Origin: an uncultured Pseudomonadales bacterium
Lineage (GTDB): Bacteria > Pseudomonadota > Gammaproteobacteria > Pseudomonadales > Azotimanducaceae
Direction of reading: 5' to 3'
DNA: 64,000 bases
Assembly (NCBI GenBank): GCA_951813515.1
Contig: OX638346.1
Location: 4,147,617-4,211,616 of the forward strand
Shown: positions 31,727 to 40,640 of the stretch, one piece after another
Layout: each line of letters begins with the position of its first letter
Position numbering within the stretch: the stretch's first letter is position 1
Notes under the pieces: model-generated
What the model was told of the DNA's origin: nothing
The model's input: the letters and a program-made list of their open reading frames with translations, nothing else
Databases searched by the model: none
Program-made: the position numbers and the translations under genes

Positions 31727-34150
31727 CTATAGCGTTCGACCGATTTCAAACGAAAATGTCTCTTCCTCGTCGAACGGGCCTGCGTTGAACGGCGACGCGA
31801 GCACGAAGGTCATCGGTCCCATGCCGGTCAACCACGTGACGGAAAAACCCGCGCTGTAGCGCAGGGCATCGACGGCGAAGTCCTCACAGCGCACGGTCAG
31901 CTGCGATGCATCGAATTCGCCAACCATTGCGAGGCGCTCCGGCGTGGGACAGTCCGTGTTGAACACGTTGCCCACATCGACGAAGAACACCGGCCGGAAC
32001 TGGCCCCGATTCTCGAGGAATGGGAGCGGGAAGATCAGTTCCATGCTCGCCTCGAACAGCAGGTTGCCTCCGATCGGGAGACCGTCCGGATCGATGAACG
32101 TTGAATTGGGCGGCTCCGTCCCCCTCGGACCGAGCGAGCTGCGTTCAAAGCCGCGCACGGAGCCGAAGCCTCCGGCGAAAAAGTGCTCGTAGAACGGGAA
32201 CGTTTCCGTCTCTCCGAACACGCCGCCGTAGCCGACTTCCCCTCTCATCCTGAGCGACCAGCCGCGAGGCAGACGAAAGTACTGGTCACCGGCGTACTGC
32301 AACTTGTAAAAGGACAGTTCGCTGCCCGGGATCGCCACCTCCAGCGCCACTGACTGGCTTCGCCCGGCCGTGGGGAACAGACCGCGGTTCAGGGTCGAGC
32401 TCAACCAGGTGCCTTCCACTTTCCAGTTGAGGAAATTCCCCTCCTCACGCTCGATAAAGTCGGCTATTTCGAGTGCTGCGAACAGCCCTTCCGTAATCTC
32501 GGTCTGCTCGACCGTGAACCCGAACTGGAGGCGTTGCGTTTCGCTGATCGGAAAGCCGAACGTGGCACCCGCGCCGAGCGCGTCGGTCGAAAACCGCGCG
32601 AGATTCAGGCCCGAGTAGTCCGAACGCCGGAAATAGAAACTGTAGCCTCGGCTGACTCCGTCCATCGTGAAATAGGGGTCGAAGAAGTTCCCGGTCACGT
32701 GCTTGTAGAAATCGTTCCAGCCGATGCTGACTCCGATGCTGTTGCCGGTGCCCGCCACGTTCTGCTGCTGGTAGCTAGCGCCCAGGTGCAGTCCGGTGAT
32801 TTCCTGGTAGCCGAGCTGGCCCGAGATGACGCCCGTCGGTTGCTCCTTGACCGAGAACTCCACGTCGATCTGATCATCCGTGCCAGACACCTCCGGCGTC
32901 TCGACATTGACTTCCTCGAAGAAACCGAGGCGCTCGAGACGAACCTTCGACAACTCGATCTGCGCGGTAGACGCCCATCCCCCTTCGAGCTGGCGCATCT
33001 CCCGGCGCAGCACCTCGTCGTGGGTCGTCTTGTTGCCGACGAAGGAAAGCCTGCGCACGTAGGCGCGCTTGCCCGCCTCGACGTAAAACGTGACATCCAC
33101 GGTGCCGTCGTCGCGCGTTTCCGGGATGCCGGTGGCCGAAGCGAAGGTGTACCCGGAATTGCCAAGCACGGCAGTGATCCGCTCCTCGGTAGCGGTCATG
33201 AGAGCGCGCGAAAACGTCTGTCCCTCCTGCACCAGGAACAGGGACTTGATCACGTCGGGATCCACCTCCCGAAGTTCGCCCGCCAAGTCGACCTCGTTGA
33301 CGGTGTACAACCCGCCCTCATCGACGTTGACGGTCACATAGACCTGCTTCCTGTCCGGCGCGATGCTGACCTGGGCCGAACGCACCGACATTTCGACGTA
33401 TCCGCGATCCTGGTAATAGGATTCGACGCGCTCGATATCGCCCGAGAGCTTCTCCTGCGAGTACTTGTGGTCGCCGCGAAAGAAGGAGAAAAGGGTGGGA
33501 TGCTTGAGTTCGAGGCTCTCCAGCAGCTCCGCCTGGGAGAAAACCGTATTGCCGACGATATTGATGTGGCGAATGCCCGAGTTGTCGCCTTCTTCGACGT
33601 TGATCTCGATCGCGACGCGATTCCTGGGCAGTGGATTCGCCTTGGTTTCGATCGACGCGTTATAGCGTCCCTGCGCGACGTAGCTGCGCTCGAGTTCGAG
33701 CCCGACGCGCTCCAACGTCGCCTGCTTGAATATCTCTCCTTCCCGAAGCCCCTGCCCCGACAACGCCTCCATCAGGCTCTCGGTCTTGATGGCCTTGTTT
33801 CCCTCGATTTCGATCGATTCGATCGAGGGCCGCTCCTTCACGCTGACGATGAGGATGTCACCGTCGCGCGACATGGCGACATCGTCGAAGTAGCCGGAAG
33901 CGAAAAGCCCCCGCACGAGCTGGCGCACGCTGACGCTGTCGACGACGTCGCCGACGGACACCGGCAGGAGATTGAAGACTGTGCCGGCAGAGACCCGTTG
34001 CAAGCCCAGCAGGCGGATGTCACCGACGCGAAATGGATCCCACGCCGACGCGCTGACCGCGAAGAACGCGGCGAGCAGGCCAAGCACGATAGTTCGTTTC
34101 ACTCTAATCCTCGACTGCTGTCGAACGTCGACGTACCACCCACGGGCCAT
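31727..34150 (-). CDS. bamA: Outer-membrane protein assembly factor BamA
   Basis: 807 residues. A signal peptide (TIVLGLLAAFFAVSASA) leads into five POTRA domains (about residues 40-440) and a C-terminal 16-strand barrel. Loop 6 has SVRGFERSSLGPRG, the conserved VRGF motif. It inserts beta-barrel proteins into the outer membrane. Start ATG 34150 overlaps the rseP stop (TGATG); a GTG at 34102 would give a shorter, more usual n-region and is the main alternative. Confidence 0.96.
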   Translation of the reverse strand: MARGWYVDVRQQSRIRVKRTIVLGLLAAFFAVSASAWDPFRVGDIRLLGLQRVSAGTVFNLLPVSVGDVVDSVSVRQLVRGLFASGYFDDVAMSRDGDILIVSVKERPSIESIEIEGNKAIKTESLMEALSGQGLREGEIFKQATLERVGLELERSYVAQGRYNASIETKANPLPRNRVAIEINVEEGDNSGIRHINIVGNTVFSQAELLESLELKHPTLFSFFRGDHKYSQEKLSGDIERVESYYQDRGYVEMSVRSAQVSIAPDRKQVYVTVNVDEGGLYTVNEVDLAGELREVDPDVIKSLFLVQEGQTFSRALMTATEERITAVLGNSGYTFASATGIPETRDDGTVDVTFYVEAGKRAYVRRLSFVGNKTTHDEVLRREMRQLEGGWASTAQIELSKVRLERLGFFEEVNVETPEVSGTDDQIDVEFSVKEQPTGVISGQLGYQEITGLHLGASYQQQNVAGTGNSIGVSIGWNDFYKHVTGNFFDPYFTMDGVSRGYSFYFRRSDYSGLNLARFSTDALGAGATFGFPISETQRLQFGFTVEQTEITEGLFAALEIADFIEREEGNFLNWKVEGTWLSSTLNRGLFPTAGRSQSVALEVAIPGSELSFYKLQYAGDQYFRLPRGWSLRMRGEVGYGGVFGETETFPFYEHFFAGGFGSVRGFERSSLGPRGTEPPNSTFIDPDGLPIGGNLLFEASMELIFPLPFLENRGQFRPVFFVDVGNVFNTDCPTPERLAMVGEFDASQLTVRCEDFAVDALRYSAGFSVTWLTGMGPMTFVLASPFNAGPFDEEETFSFEIGRTL

Positions 34151-35487
34151 CAAAGCAGACGCGCCACGTCATTATAGATGACGAACAACATCGTGAAACT
34201 GACCAGGAACAGCCCGACCCGCATGCCGATGGCCTGCACTTGCGCCGGCACCGGTCTGCGGGCAACGATCTGGGCAGACGCGAACAGGATGTGGCCACCG
34301 TCCAGTATCGGTATTGGCAGTAGATTGATCACGCCGAGGCTGATCGACAACAGCGCCAGTATGTGAAGGAAGTTCCGCCAGCCCGTTTGCGCCGAGTCCT
34401 TCGCAACCTTGGCGATCATGACCGGTCCCGAGAGATTCTTCGGCGAAACCATCCCGGCGAACATTTTGCCCAGGAGTTTCAGGGTGAGGACGGTCTTTGC
34501 GGCGGTTTCGTTCGCGCTCCAGGCCAGGGCTTCGGTCATCGAGTACCGAACTGTCCGCACCGGCGCCTCGACGCCGGCGAAACCAATCATCTCTTCGCCC
34601 TGGGACCTGGCGCTCGGCGTCAGCCAGACTTCGACTTCGCGTCCGCCGCGGTCCACGCGCAACAGGACGGCCTGCTCAGGCGCCGCCCGCACCGCACCGA
34701 CCCAGTCGACCCAGCTCTCCACGACAACGCCGTCCACCGCCAGGATCCGGTCCCAGGCGCGCAAGCCCGCCCGCGCGGCGGCGCTGTCGTCGAGAACCCG
34801 GCCGATCACGGCGGGCAGAGCCACAATGCCAAGGTCGGCAAGGAGATCCGGCGCTTCCTCCCCTCGCCGCCAATCTTCCACGGGAATACGGTATAGGCGC
34901 GCCGACGAGGCATCCGGGCGCCGCGCCTCGATGTGAATATCGCCGGTCTCTCCAAGCCGCCCGGCCAGGGCCACGCTCACTTCCGCCCAGGTCGGCGTCG
35001 ATTGACCGTCAATGGCGATAAGTTCCTCGCCACCGCGCAAACCGGCGACATGAGCCGGCGTGTCCGATTCAACCGTGCCGACGATGGGGACATACGCCGT
35101 TACGCCGGCAACTGAAACCACCCAGTAGACGAAGAAGGCAAGCACGAAATTGGCCCCGGGACCCGCCGCGGCGATAACGATTCGCCACCAGGGCGAAAGT
35201 TTGTCGAAAGGAATGTTCGGGTAATCCGACCCTTCGTTCGGTTCCCAATGCCCGGTGTCTCCATCCTCGCCGTGCATCTGGAGGTATCCGCCGAGAGGGA
35301 TGGGAGCGAGGGTAAAAGCGGTGCCGTGCCTGTCCGTCCACGATAGTAGCGGGCGACCGAAGCCTACGGAAAACCTCAGGATCCTGACGCCGGAAGCGCG
35401 TGCGGCGAGATAATGCCCGTACTCGTGCACCGTGACGAGGATGGTGATCGTCACGAGGAGGTACAGGACGTACTGCAGTGCTTCCAT
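34150..35487 (-). CDS. rseP: Site-2 metalloprotease RseP
   Basis: 445 residues. This inner-membrane zinc protease cleaves anti-sigma factor RseA and cleaves signal peptide remnants. HEYGH at residues 21-25 is the zinc site; the third ligand is in NLLPIPILDGGH near the C-terminus. Two PDZ domains lie between (IDGQSTPTWAEV and AVDGVVVESWVDWV). ATG 35487 is chosen over 35535 because MEALQYVLYLLV matches the family start. cdsA is 49 nt upstream; dxr, usually between them, is absent. Confidence 0.96.
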   Translation of the reverse strand: MEALQYVLYLLVTITILVTVHEYGHYLAARASGVRILRFSVGFGRPLLSWTDRHGTAFTLAPIPLGGYLQMHGEDGDTGHWEPNEGSDYPNIPFDKLSPWWRIVIAAAGPGANFVLAFFVYWVVSVAGVTAYVPIVGTVESDTPAHVAGLRGGEELIAIDGQSTPTWAEVSVALAGRLGETGDIHIEARRPDASSARLYRIPVEDWRRGEEAPDLLADLGIVALPAVIGRVLDDSAAARAGLRAWDRILAVDGVVVESWVDWVGAVRAAPEQAVLLRVDRGGREVEVWLTPSARSQGEEMIGFAGVEAPVRTVRYSMTEALAWSANETAAKTVLTLKLLGKMFAGMVSPKNLSGPVMIAKVAKDSAQTGWRNFLHILALLSISLGVINLLPIPILDGGHILFASAQIVARRPVPAQVQAIGMRVGLFLVSFTMLFVIYNDVARLL

Positions 35488-35536
35488 GGGCTGTCGTGCC
35501 GTACTGGCGCGCGCGGAAAGCGCGGCCCGATTCACA

Positions 35537-36394
35537 TCATAACAGCGTCGTGTCGCGACACAGCGTCAAGAGAGCGAATATCGGCACCACGGCGATGGTC
35601 GAGTCGATGCGATCCAGCACGCCGCCATGGCCTGGCAAGAGGGTACCGGAGTCCTTCGCGCCAGACGCCCGTTTGACGACACTCTCGAACAAGTCCCCGA
35701 ATACCGCGACGACCGAAAGCGCGAGCGCCATGAAGGTCCACTCCGCCAGCGACCCCAGGTCGAACGCCCAGGCCAGTCCCACGCCCACCGCGAGGCCGGC
35801 GCTGATACCCCCGGCCACGCCCTCCCATGTCTTTCCAGGGCTCACGCGCTGCGCCAGTTTGATCCTGCCCAGCGTCCTGCCCGCGAAGTACGCTCCCGTA
35901 TCCACCGACCAGGCCAGCGCAAACGCCCAAATGATCAGCCAGTACCCGTTCTCGGAAGCCTGCAGCAGCACCAGGCCCAGCCAGGCACCCACGAAAATGA
36001 GGATGCCCCCCGCAGCCATCCATGTCAGCCGCAACAGGGTTACAGGCGCCTGCGCCCCCATGTCGCCGGGACTCGAAACATACCGGTCGAAGCGCCCCGC
36101 CGCCCACAGCACCACGAGCACGCACGCGAAGAGCCAGAAGATGCATGTCGCGACAAGCAACGGCATCCGCCATTCGGGCAGGAGCCATGACGCGTACATG
36201 CATACCCCGGCCAAAAGCACATAGATGATTCTCGTCCGCGCGCTCGCGATGCCCGCCAGCCCCGCCCACTCGTAGAGGCCGAAAGCTCCCAAAAGGAAAA
36301 CGAACAGCGCAAAAAGCTGGTTCGGCAGAAAAACCACCCCGGCGAGGACCGCCGGGGCCAGGACAAACGCGGTAGCGAGACGGCGCTTAAGCAA
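35537..36394 (-). CDS. cdsA: Phosphatidate cytidylyltransferase
   Basis: 285 residues with about eight membrane helices. CdsA makes CDP-diacylglycerol for all phospholipids. The signature SPGKTWEGVAGG, GDLFESVVKRASGAKDSG and LPGHGGVLDRIDS is intact. The start is a TTG at 36394 placed directly after the uppS TGA; the following LKRRLATAFVLAP matches the family N-terminus. Confidence 0.95.
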   Translation of the reverse strand: MLKRRLATAFVLAPAVLAGVVFLPNQLFALFVFLLGAFGLYEWAGLAGIASARTRIIYVLLAGVCMYASWLLPEWRMPLLVATCIFWLFACVLVVLWAAGRFDRYVSSPGDMGAQAPVTLLRLTWMAAGGILIFVGAWLGLVLLQASENGYWLIIWAFALAWSVDTGAYFAGRTLGRIKLAQRVSPGKTWEGVAGGISAGLAVGVGLAWAFDLGSLAEWTFMALALSVVAVFGDLFESVVKRASGAKDSGTLLPGHGGVLDRIDSTIAVVPIFALLTLCRDTTLL

Positions 36395-37144
36395 TCAATC
36401 GCCGAAACGGCGCTGGCGCAAGCCGAACTCCGCCAATGCGCGTCGCACGGCATCGGCGTCGAAGTCCGGCCAGCATTCCGTGGCGAAATAGAGTTCGGTG
36501 TAGGCGAGATCCCACAGCAGGAAGTTGCTGATCCTCTGGTCGCCGCCGGTGCGCACGCAAAGATCCGGCGCCGGCAGCGTGGCGAGATTCAGGTATGACG
36601 CGAACAGGCCATCGTCGATGCTCACCGGGTCGACGCGACCGGCGCGCGCGTCCATTGCGAGCCGGCGTGCGGCCTGGGTTATGTCCCAGCGACCGCCGTA
36701 GTTCGCCGCGATGGTGAGGAACAGGCGTCCATTGGATTCGGTGAGATGCTCCGCGCGGTCCATCAACTCCCGCAGGTCTCGCGCGAAACGCGTCCGGTCT
36801 CCGACGATATTGAGTTTGACGTCCTTGTCGTGGAGTTCATCCACGTCGTCCTCGAGGAATCCCCGCATGAGATCCATCAGCACGGACACCTCGCGTTCGG
36901 GCCGAACCCAGTTCTCGGTGCTGAAGGCGAAGAGCGTCAGGTACTTGACGCCCGCGTCGGCACACGTTTCGGCGACGACCCGGACATTGCTCGCCCCTGC
37001 GCGATGGCCATTGGCATCCGGCACCTTGCGTCGCCTCGCCCACCGACGGTTGCCGTCCATGATGATCGCCACGTGACGCGGCGCGGCGCCGTTATCCGCC
37101 GCCTCCCACAAGTTCGATTTCCGCTGCAATTCGACGGCCATCAT
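36395..37144 (-). CDS. uppS: Undecaprenyl diphosphate synthase
   Basis: 249 residues. UppS adds eight isoprene units to farnesyl diphosphate to make the C55 carrier. The catalytic Asp30 lies in IIMDGNRRWARRR; FSTENWVRP and LCVRTGGDQRISNFLLWDLAYTELYF complete the signature. Start ATG 37144 (or ATG 37141). It needs isoprenoid precursors although dxr, ispD and ispF are missing from their usual places in this window. Confidence 0.96.
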   Translation of the reverse strand: MMAVELQRKSNLWEAADNGAAPRHVAIIMDGNRRWARRRKVPDANGHRAGASNVRVVAETCADAGVKYLTLFAFSTENWVRPEREVSVLMDLMRGFLEDDVDELHDKDVKLNIVGDRTRFARDLRELMDRAEHLTESNGRLFLTIAANYGGRWDITQAARRLAMDARAGRVDPVSIDDGLFASYLNLATLPAPDLCVRTGGDQRISNFLLWDLAYTELYFATECWPDFDADAVRRALAEFGLRQRRFGD

Positions 37145-37214
37145 CTCCCACGCACCCAACAGACCACACCGCACAGACTATCGCCCACGCGGGCCGCAAT
37201 CGTGCAAATCGCCC

Positions 37215-37778
37215 TCAAATCTCCATCAAGTCGCTTTCTTTGCGCTCGAGCGCGCTGTCCGCTTGCGCCACGCGTTCGTCGGTCACTTTCTGGATGTCCT
37301 GAATTGCGTGGTGGGCCTCGTCCTCCGTGATCTCCTTTTCTTTCAGGAACTCGCGGATGTCGTGATTCGCGTCGCGACGAACATTGCGTATCGCCACGCG
37401 CGCGTGCTCCGTCTCGTTACGAGCCTGTCGGGTCAGGTCCCGCCGGTTCTCCTCCGTCAGCGGCGGCAGCACCAGCCGGATCACGTCCCCCGCGGAAGCG
37501 GGCGTCAATCCGAGGTTGCCCCTCAGGATTGCCTTCTCGATATCCGGCACCATTCGCTTTTCCCAGGGCGAGATCGCCAACGTGCGTCCCTCCTCCACCG
37601 TCACGGTCGCGACCTGGTTGATGGGCGTCGCCACGCCGTAATAGTCGACCTCGACGCCATCGAGCAACGAAGGATGCGCGCGCCCGGTGCGAATACGCGC
37701 GAAAGCCGCGTGCAGCGCTTCCAGTGACTTCGCCATCCTGTCGCCGGCATCGCTGACAATTTCGTCGATAAGTTCCAT
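37215..37778 (-). CDS. frr: Ribosome recycling factor
   Basis: 187 residues. Frr splits post-termination ribosomes with EF-G. Family signatures: RIRTGRAHPSLLDGVEVDYYG, ISPWEKRMVPDIEKAI and LPPLTEENRRDLTRQAR. ATG 37778 follows a strong GGGAGGTGATC ribosome site and gives the normal length; in-frame upstream codons are rejected. The tsf-frr gap is only 99 nt, so pyrH is missing. Confidence 0.97.
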   Translation of the reverse strand: MELIDEIVSDAGDRMAKSLEALHAAFARIRTGRAHPSLLDGVEVDYYGVATPINQVATVTVEEGRTLAISPWEKRMVPDIEKAILRGNLGLTPASAGDVIRLVLPPLTEENRRDLTRQARNETEHARVAIRNVRRDANHDIREFLKEKEITEDEAHHAIQDIQKVTDERVAQADSALERKESDLMEI

Positions 37779-37877
37779 GCGATCACCTCCCATTGTCACC
37801 AATCCGCGCGCGACCCCGGCGTCGCGGCCGGTGGGCTTGCGGCACTGAAATGGGCGGCTCAGCCTACCCTGGTGTCG

Positions 37878-38687
37878 CTATTGCCCGACCTCCAACCGAA
37901 CGAGCCGAACGCAGCGCGCGCCTGCGTCGGAGAGCAGCTTGCCCACCTTCTGCTTGGGGTCCTTGACGAACGGCTGCTCGACGAGGCTAAGCTCCCCCAG
38001 CGTCTTGCGCAAACGGCCAGCCACCATCTTCTCGGCGATCTCGGGCGTCTTCGCGGTGGACGCCGCCTGCGCCACGAGAATCTCGCGCTCTTTTTCCACG
38101 AATGCCGGGTCAAGCTCCTCCGGCGCCACGACCACCGGCGCCGATGCCGTCACATGCATCGCCACGTCCTTGCCGAGCGCGGCGTCGCCGCCCTCCAACT
38201 CGACCAAGGCCCCCTTGCGCTTGTCCATGTGCACGTACCCGTACACCGCTCCGGAGTCGGTCTCGAAGGTGACCACGCGCCGAATGGTGATGTTTTCACC
38301 TATTTCCTGTACAAGCGCGGCTCGCGCGGCCTCCAGGTCTCCCGTCATGAGCGCCTCCGCACTGTCGCACCCAGTGTCGAAAGCCGCCTCGGTCACGGTA
38401 TCCAGAAAAGCACCGAACTTCGCATTCCGCGCCGCGAAATCGGTTTCGATGTTGACCTCCACCATGGTGCCTCTTCCCGCATCGGAGTCGAGCCTGATTC
38501 CGAGCAGGCCCTCGGCCGCCGTCCGACTCGACTTGTCCGCCGCCTTCACGGCGCTCCTGGTGCGCAATATCTCGATCGCCCGGTCAATACCGCCTTCGGC
38601 CTCCTCGAGCGCTCGCTTGCAGTCCATCATGCCGAGACCCGTTCGGTCTCGCAGTTCCTTGACCAACCCCGCGCTGATCCTTGCCAC
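37878..38687 (-). CDS. tsf: Elongation factor Ts
   Basis: 269 residues. EF-Ts exchanges GDP on EF-Tu. The N-terminal VKELRDRTGLGMMDCKRALEE and VNIETDFAARN are diagnostic; the C-terminal helical module is slightly short. GTG 38687 is chosen: MARISAGLVKEL aligns with the family start, and AGGAG lies 8 nt before it. A TTG at 38693 overlapping the rpsB stop is the alternative. Confidence 0.96.
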   Translation of the reverse strand: MARISAGLVKELRDRTGLGMMDCKRALEEAEGGIDRAIEILRTRSAVKAADKSSRTAAEGLLGIRLDSDAGRGTMVEVNIETDFAARNAKFGAFLDTVTEAAFDTGCDSAEALMTGDLEAARAALVQEIGENITIRRVVTFETDSGAVYGYVHMDKRKGALVELEGGDAALGKDVAMHVTASAPVVVAPEELDPAFVEKEREILVAQAASTAKTPEIAEKMVAGRLRKTLGELSLVEQPFVKDPKQKVGKLLSDAGARCVRLVRLEVGQ

Positions 38688-38689
38688 CT

Positions 38690-39634
38690 TCAATTCTCCT
38701 CTTCCGCTTCCGCGTCGGACGCGGCGAGATTCGGCTGTTCCGCCGCTTCCTCCTCGCTCCCGTTCTCGCCCGTCGCCCCTTCGGTCTCGTCCGCCGCACC
38801 CAGATTCTCTTCAACCGCGCTTTCCACCGCAGTGTCCGACTGTTCCGGCGCAGGGTCGGGATCGTCTAGCTGTGCATCCATCGCCTGGGCCAACGCGGCG
38901 CTCGAGTCTTCCTCTTCCACTTCCACGAACTCGTCCGCCGAGACCAGTGCCGCGTCGTTCCGGCCTTCCTCGATCGCATCCGCGACGCCCATGACATACA
39001 GGCGAATCGCGCGAATAGCATCGTCGTTGCCGGGGATGACATAGTCGATGCCATCCGGATCACTGTTCGTGTCCACGACCCCGATGACCTCGATGCCGAG
39101 CTTGTTCGCTTCGGACACCGCGATGCGTTCGTGCTGCACGTCAACGACGAACAGCGTATCCGGCAATCCCCCCATGTCCTTGATGCCGCCGAGGCTCCGT
39201 TGCAGCTTCTCCATCGTGCGGCGTTTTCGCAGCGCTTCCTTCTTCGTCAGCATCTCGAACGTTCCGTCTTCCGCCTGCGTCTCGAGATCCTTGAGATGCA
39301 GGATCGACTGCCGGATGGTTTTGTAGTTGGTGAGCATGCCGCCGAGCCAGCGCTGGTCGACATAGGGCATGCCTACGCGTTCGGCCTGTTCCCGGATGAC
39401 CTTTGCGGCGGCGCGCTTGGTGCCGACAAACAGGATTTTCTTGTGTGCCGTGATCAGAGTGCGCACGTGGTCGAGCGCCTCGTTGAACGCGGGCAGCGTG
39501 TGTTCGAGATTGATTATGTGAATCTTGTTGCGAGCACCGAAAATGTACGGTGCCATCTTCGGATTCCAAAAGCGGGTCTGGTGGCCGAAATGGGCGCCGG
39601 CCGCCAGCATGTCGCGCATGCCTATCGAGGTCAT
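38690..39634 (-). CDS. rpsB: Ribosomal protein S2 with a long acidic C-terminal tail
   Basis: 314 residues against about 240 in E. coli. The S2 core is complete ([21 protein letters not shown], then [17 protein letters not shown] and [23 protein letters not shown]). After about residue 228 comes a tail of roughly 85 residues dominated by Glu, Asp and Ala ([11 protein letters not shown], then GSEEEAAEQ). ATG 39634 is preceded by CCGGAG at good spacing; the open frame upstream to 39940 is not used. The 211-bp gap to divergent map should hold both promoters. Confidence 0.96.
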   Translation of the reverse strand: MTSIGMRDMLAAGAHFGHQTRFWNPKMAPYIFGARNKIHIINLEHTLPAFNEALDHVRTLITAHKKILFVGTKRAAAKVIREQAERVGMPYVDQRWLGGMLTNYKTIRQSILHLKDLETQAEDGTFEMLTKKEALRKRRTMEKLQRSLGGIKDMGGLPDTLFVVDVQHERIAVSEANKLGIEVIGVVDTNSDPDGIDYVIPGNDDAIRAIRLYVMGVADAIEEGRNDAALVSADEFVEVEEEDSSAALAQAMDAQLDDPDPAPEQSDTAVESAVEENLGAADETEGATGENGSEEEAAEQPNLAASDAEAEEEN

Positions 39635-39845
39635 CAAACTATCTCCGGGTTGGTTCATCCGTGCGACCCACTGCCGGATACGATTACCGCATGCCATTCG
39701 CATCCGGCATCCACCCGCGGCAGATCCTCTTTCGCCACACGTGATTTGCCCAAGCGCAAGCGATGCTGCTGCGCCTGGAATGTCCAAACCACGCCTTATA
39801 CCATAAAGTGCGTGTCCCCCCTTAGTCCGCGCGGTCAATAAACGC

Positions 39846-40640
39846 ATGCCCTCAACTCCGAAGACAGCAGACGAGATCGAGAAAATGCGCATCGCCGGCC
39901 GTCTCGCGGCGAGCGTTCTCGAGATGATCGGCGAACACATCAGACCCGGCGTAACGACGGAGGAGTTGAACCGTCGCTGCCACGACTACATCGTCGACGA
40001 CATCGACTGCGTCCCCGCTCCGCTCAACTACTCGAACATGCCGGGCCAGCCGCCGTTTCCGAAGTCCATCTGCACGTCGGTGAACCATGTCGTCTGCCAC
40101 GGCATCCCTTCGGATCGAAAACGACTCCGGAACGGCGATATGCTCAACATCGACGTGACGGTCATCAAGGATGGCTGGCACGGCGACACCAGCAAGATGT
40201 ATTTCGTCGGCAAACCCGGCGTGCTGGCCGAGCGCCTGGTGCGGGTCACGCAGGAGTGCCTGTACAAGGGCATCGAAGCGGTGCGGCCGGGCGCGCACCT
40301 CGGCGACATCGGCGCAGTCATTCAGAGGCATGCGGAGGCCCACCGCTTCTCGGTGGTCCGGGAGTTCTGCGGCCACGGCATCGGCAGGACGTTCCACGAC
40401 GCGCCCCAGGTCCTGCACTACGGCCGACCCGGTTCCGGGGAAGTCCTCGTGCAGGGCATGACCTTCACCATCGAGCCCATGATCAATGCCGGCAGGCGCG
40501 ACGTGAGACTTCTTCCCGACGCCTGGACCGTGGTGACCAAGGACCACAAGCTATCGGCGCAGTGGGAGCACACCATCGTCGTCACCTCGACCGGTTCTGA
40601 GGTGCTGACGCGCCGCGCCGAAGAATCGACGCTGCATTGA
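39846..40640 (+). CDS. map: Methionine aminopeptidase, type I
   Basis: 264 residues, usual length. It removes the initiator Met. The metal ligands are the two Asp in [18 protein letters not shown], His in [18 protein letters not shown], Glu in [10 protein letters not shown] and Glu in [10 protein letters not shown]. It diverges from rpsB, as in E. coli and Pseudomonas, and its stop overlaps the glnD start. Confidence 0.98.
   Translation: MPSTPKTADEIEKMRIAGRLAASVLEMIGEHIRPGVTTEELNRRCHDYIVDDIDCVPAPLNYSNMPGQPPFPKSICTSVNHVVCHGIPSDRKRLRNGDMLNIDVTVIKDGWHGDTSKMYFVGKPGVLAERLVRVTQECLYKGIEAVRPGAHLGDIGAVIQRHAEAHRFSVVREFCGHGIGRTFHDAPQVLHYGRPGSGEVLVQGMTFTIEPMINAGRRDVRLLPDAWTVVTKDHKLSAQWEHTIVVTSTGSEVLTRRAEESTLH

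Noticed and set aside
39635-39845. S2 autoregulatory leader upstream of rpsB
   Set aside because: I could not identify the known leader structure by eye; a covariance search would be needed.
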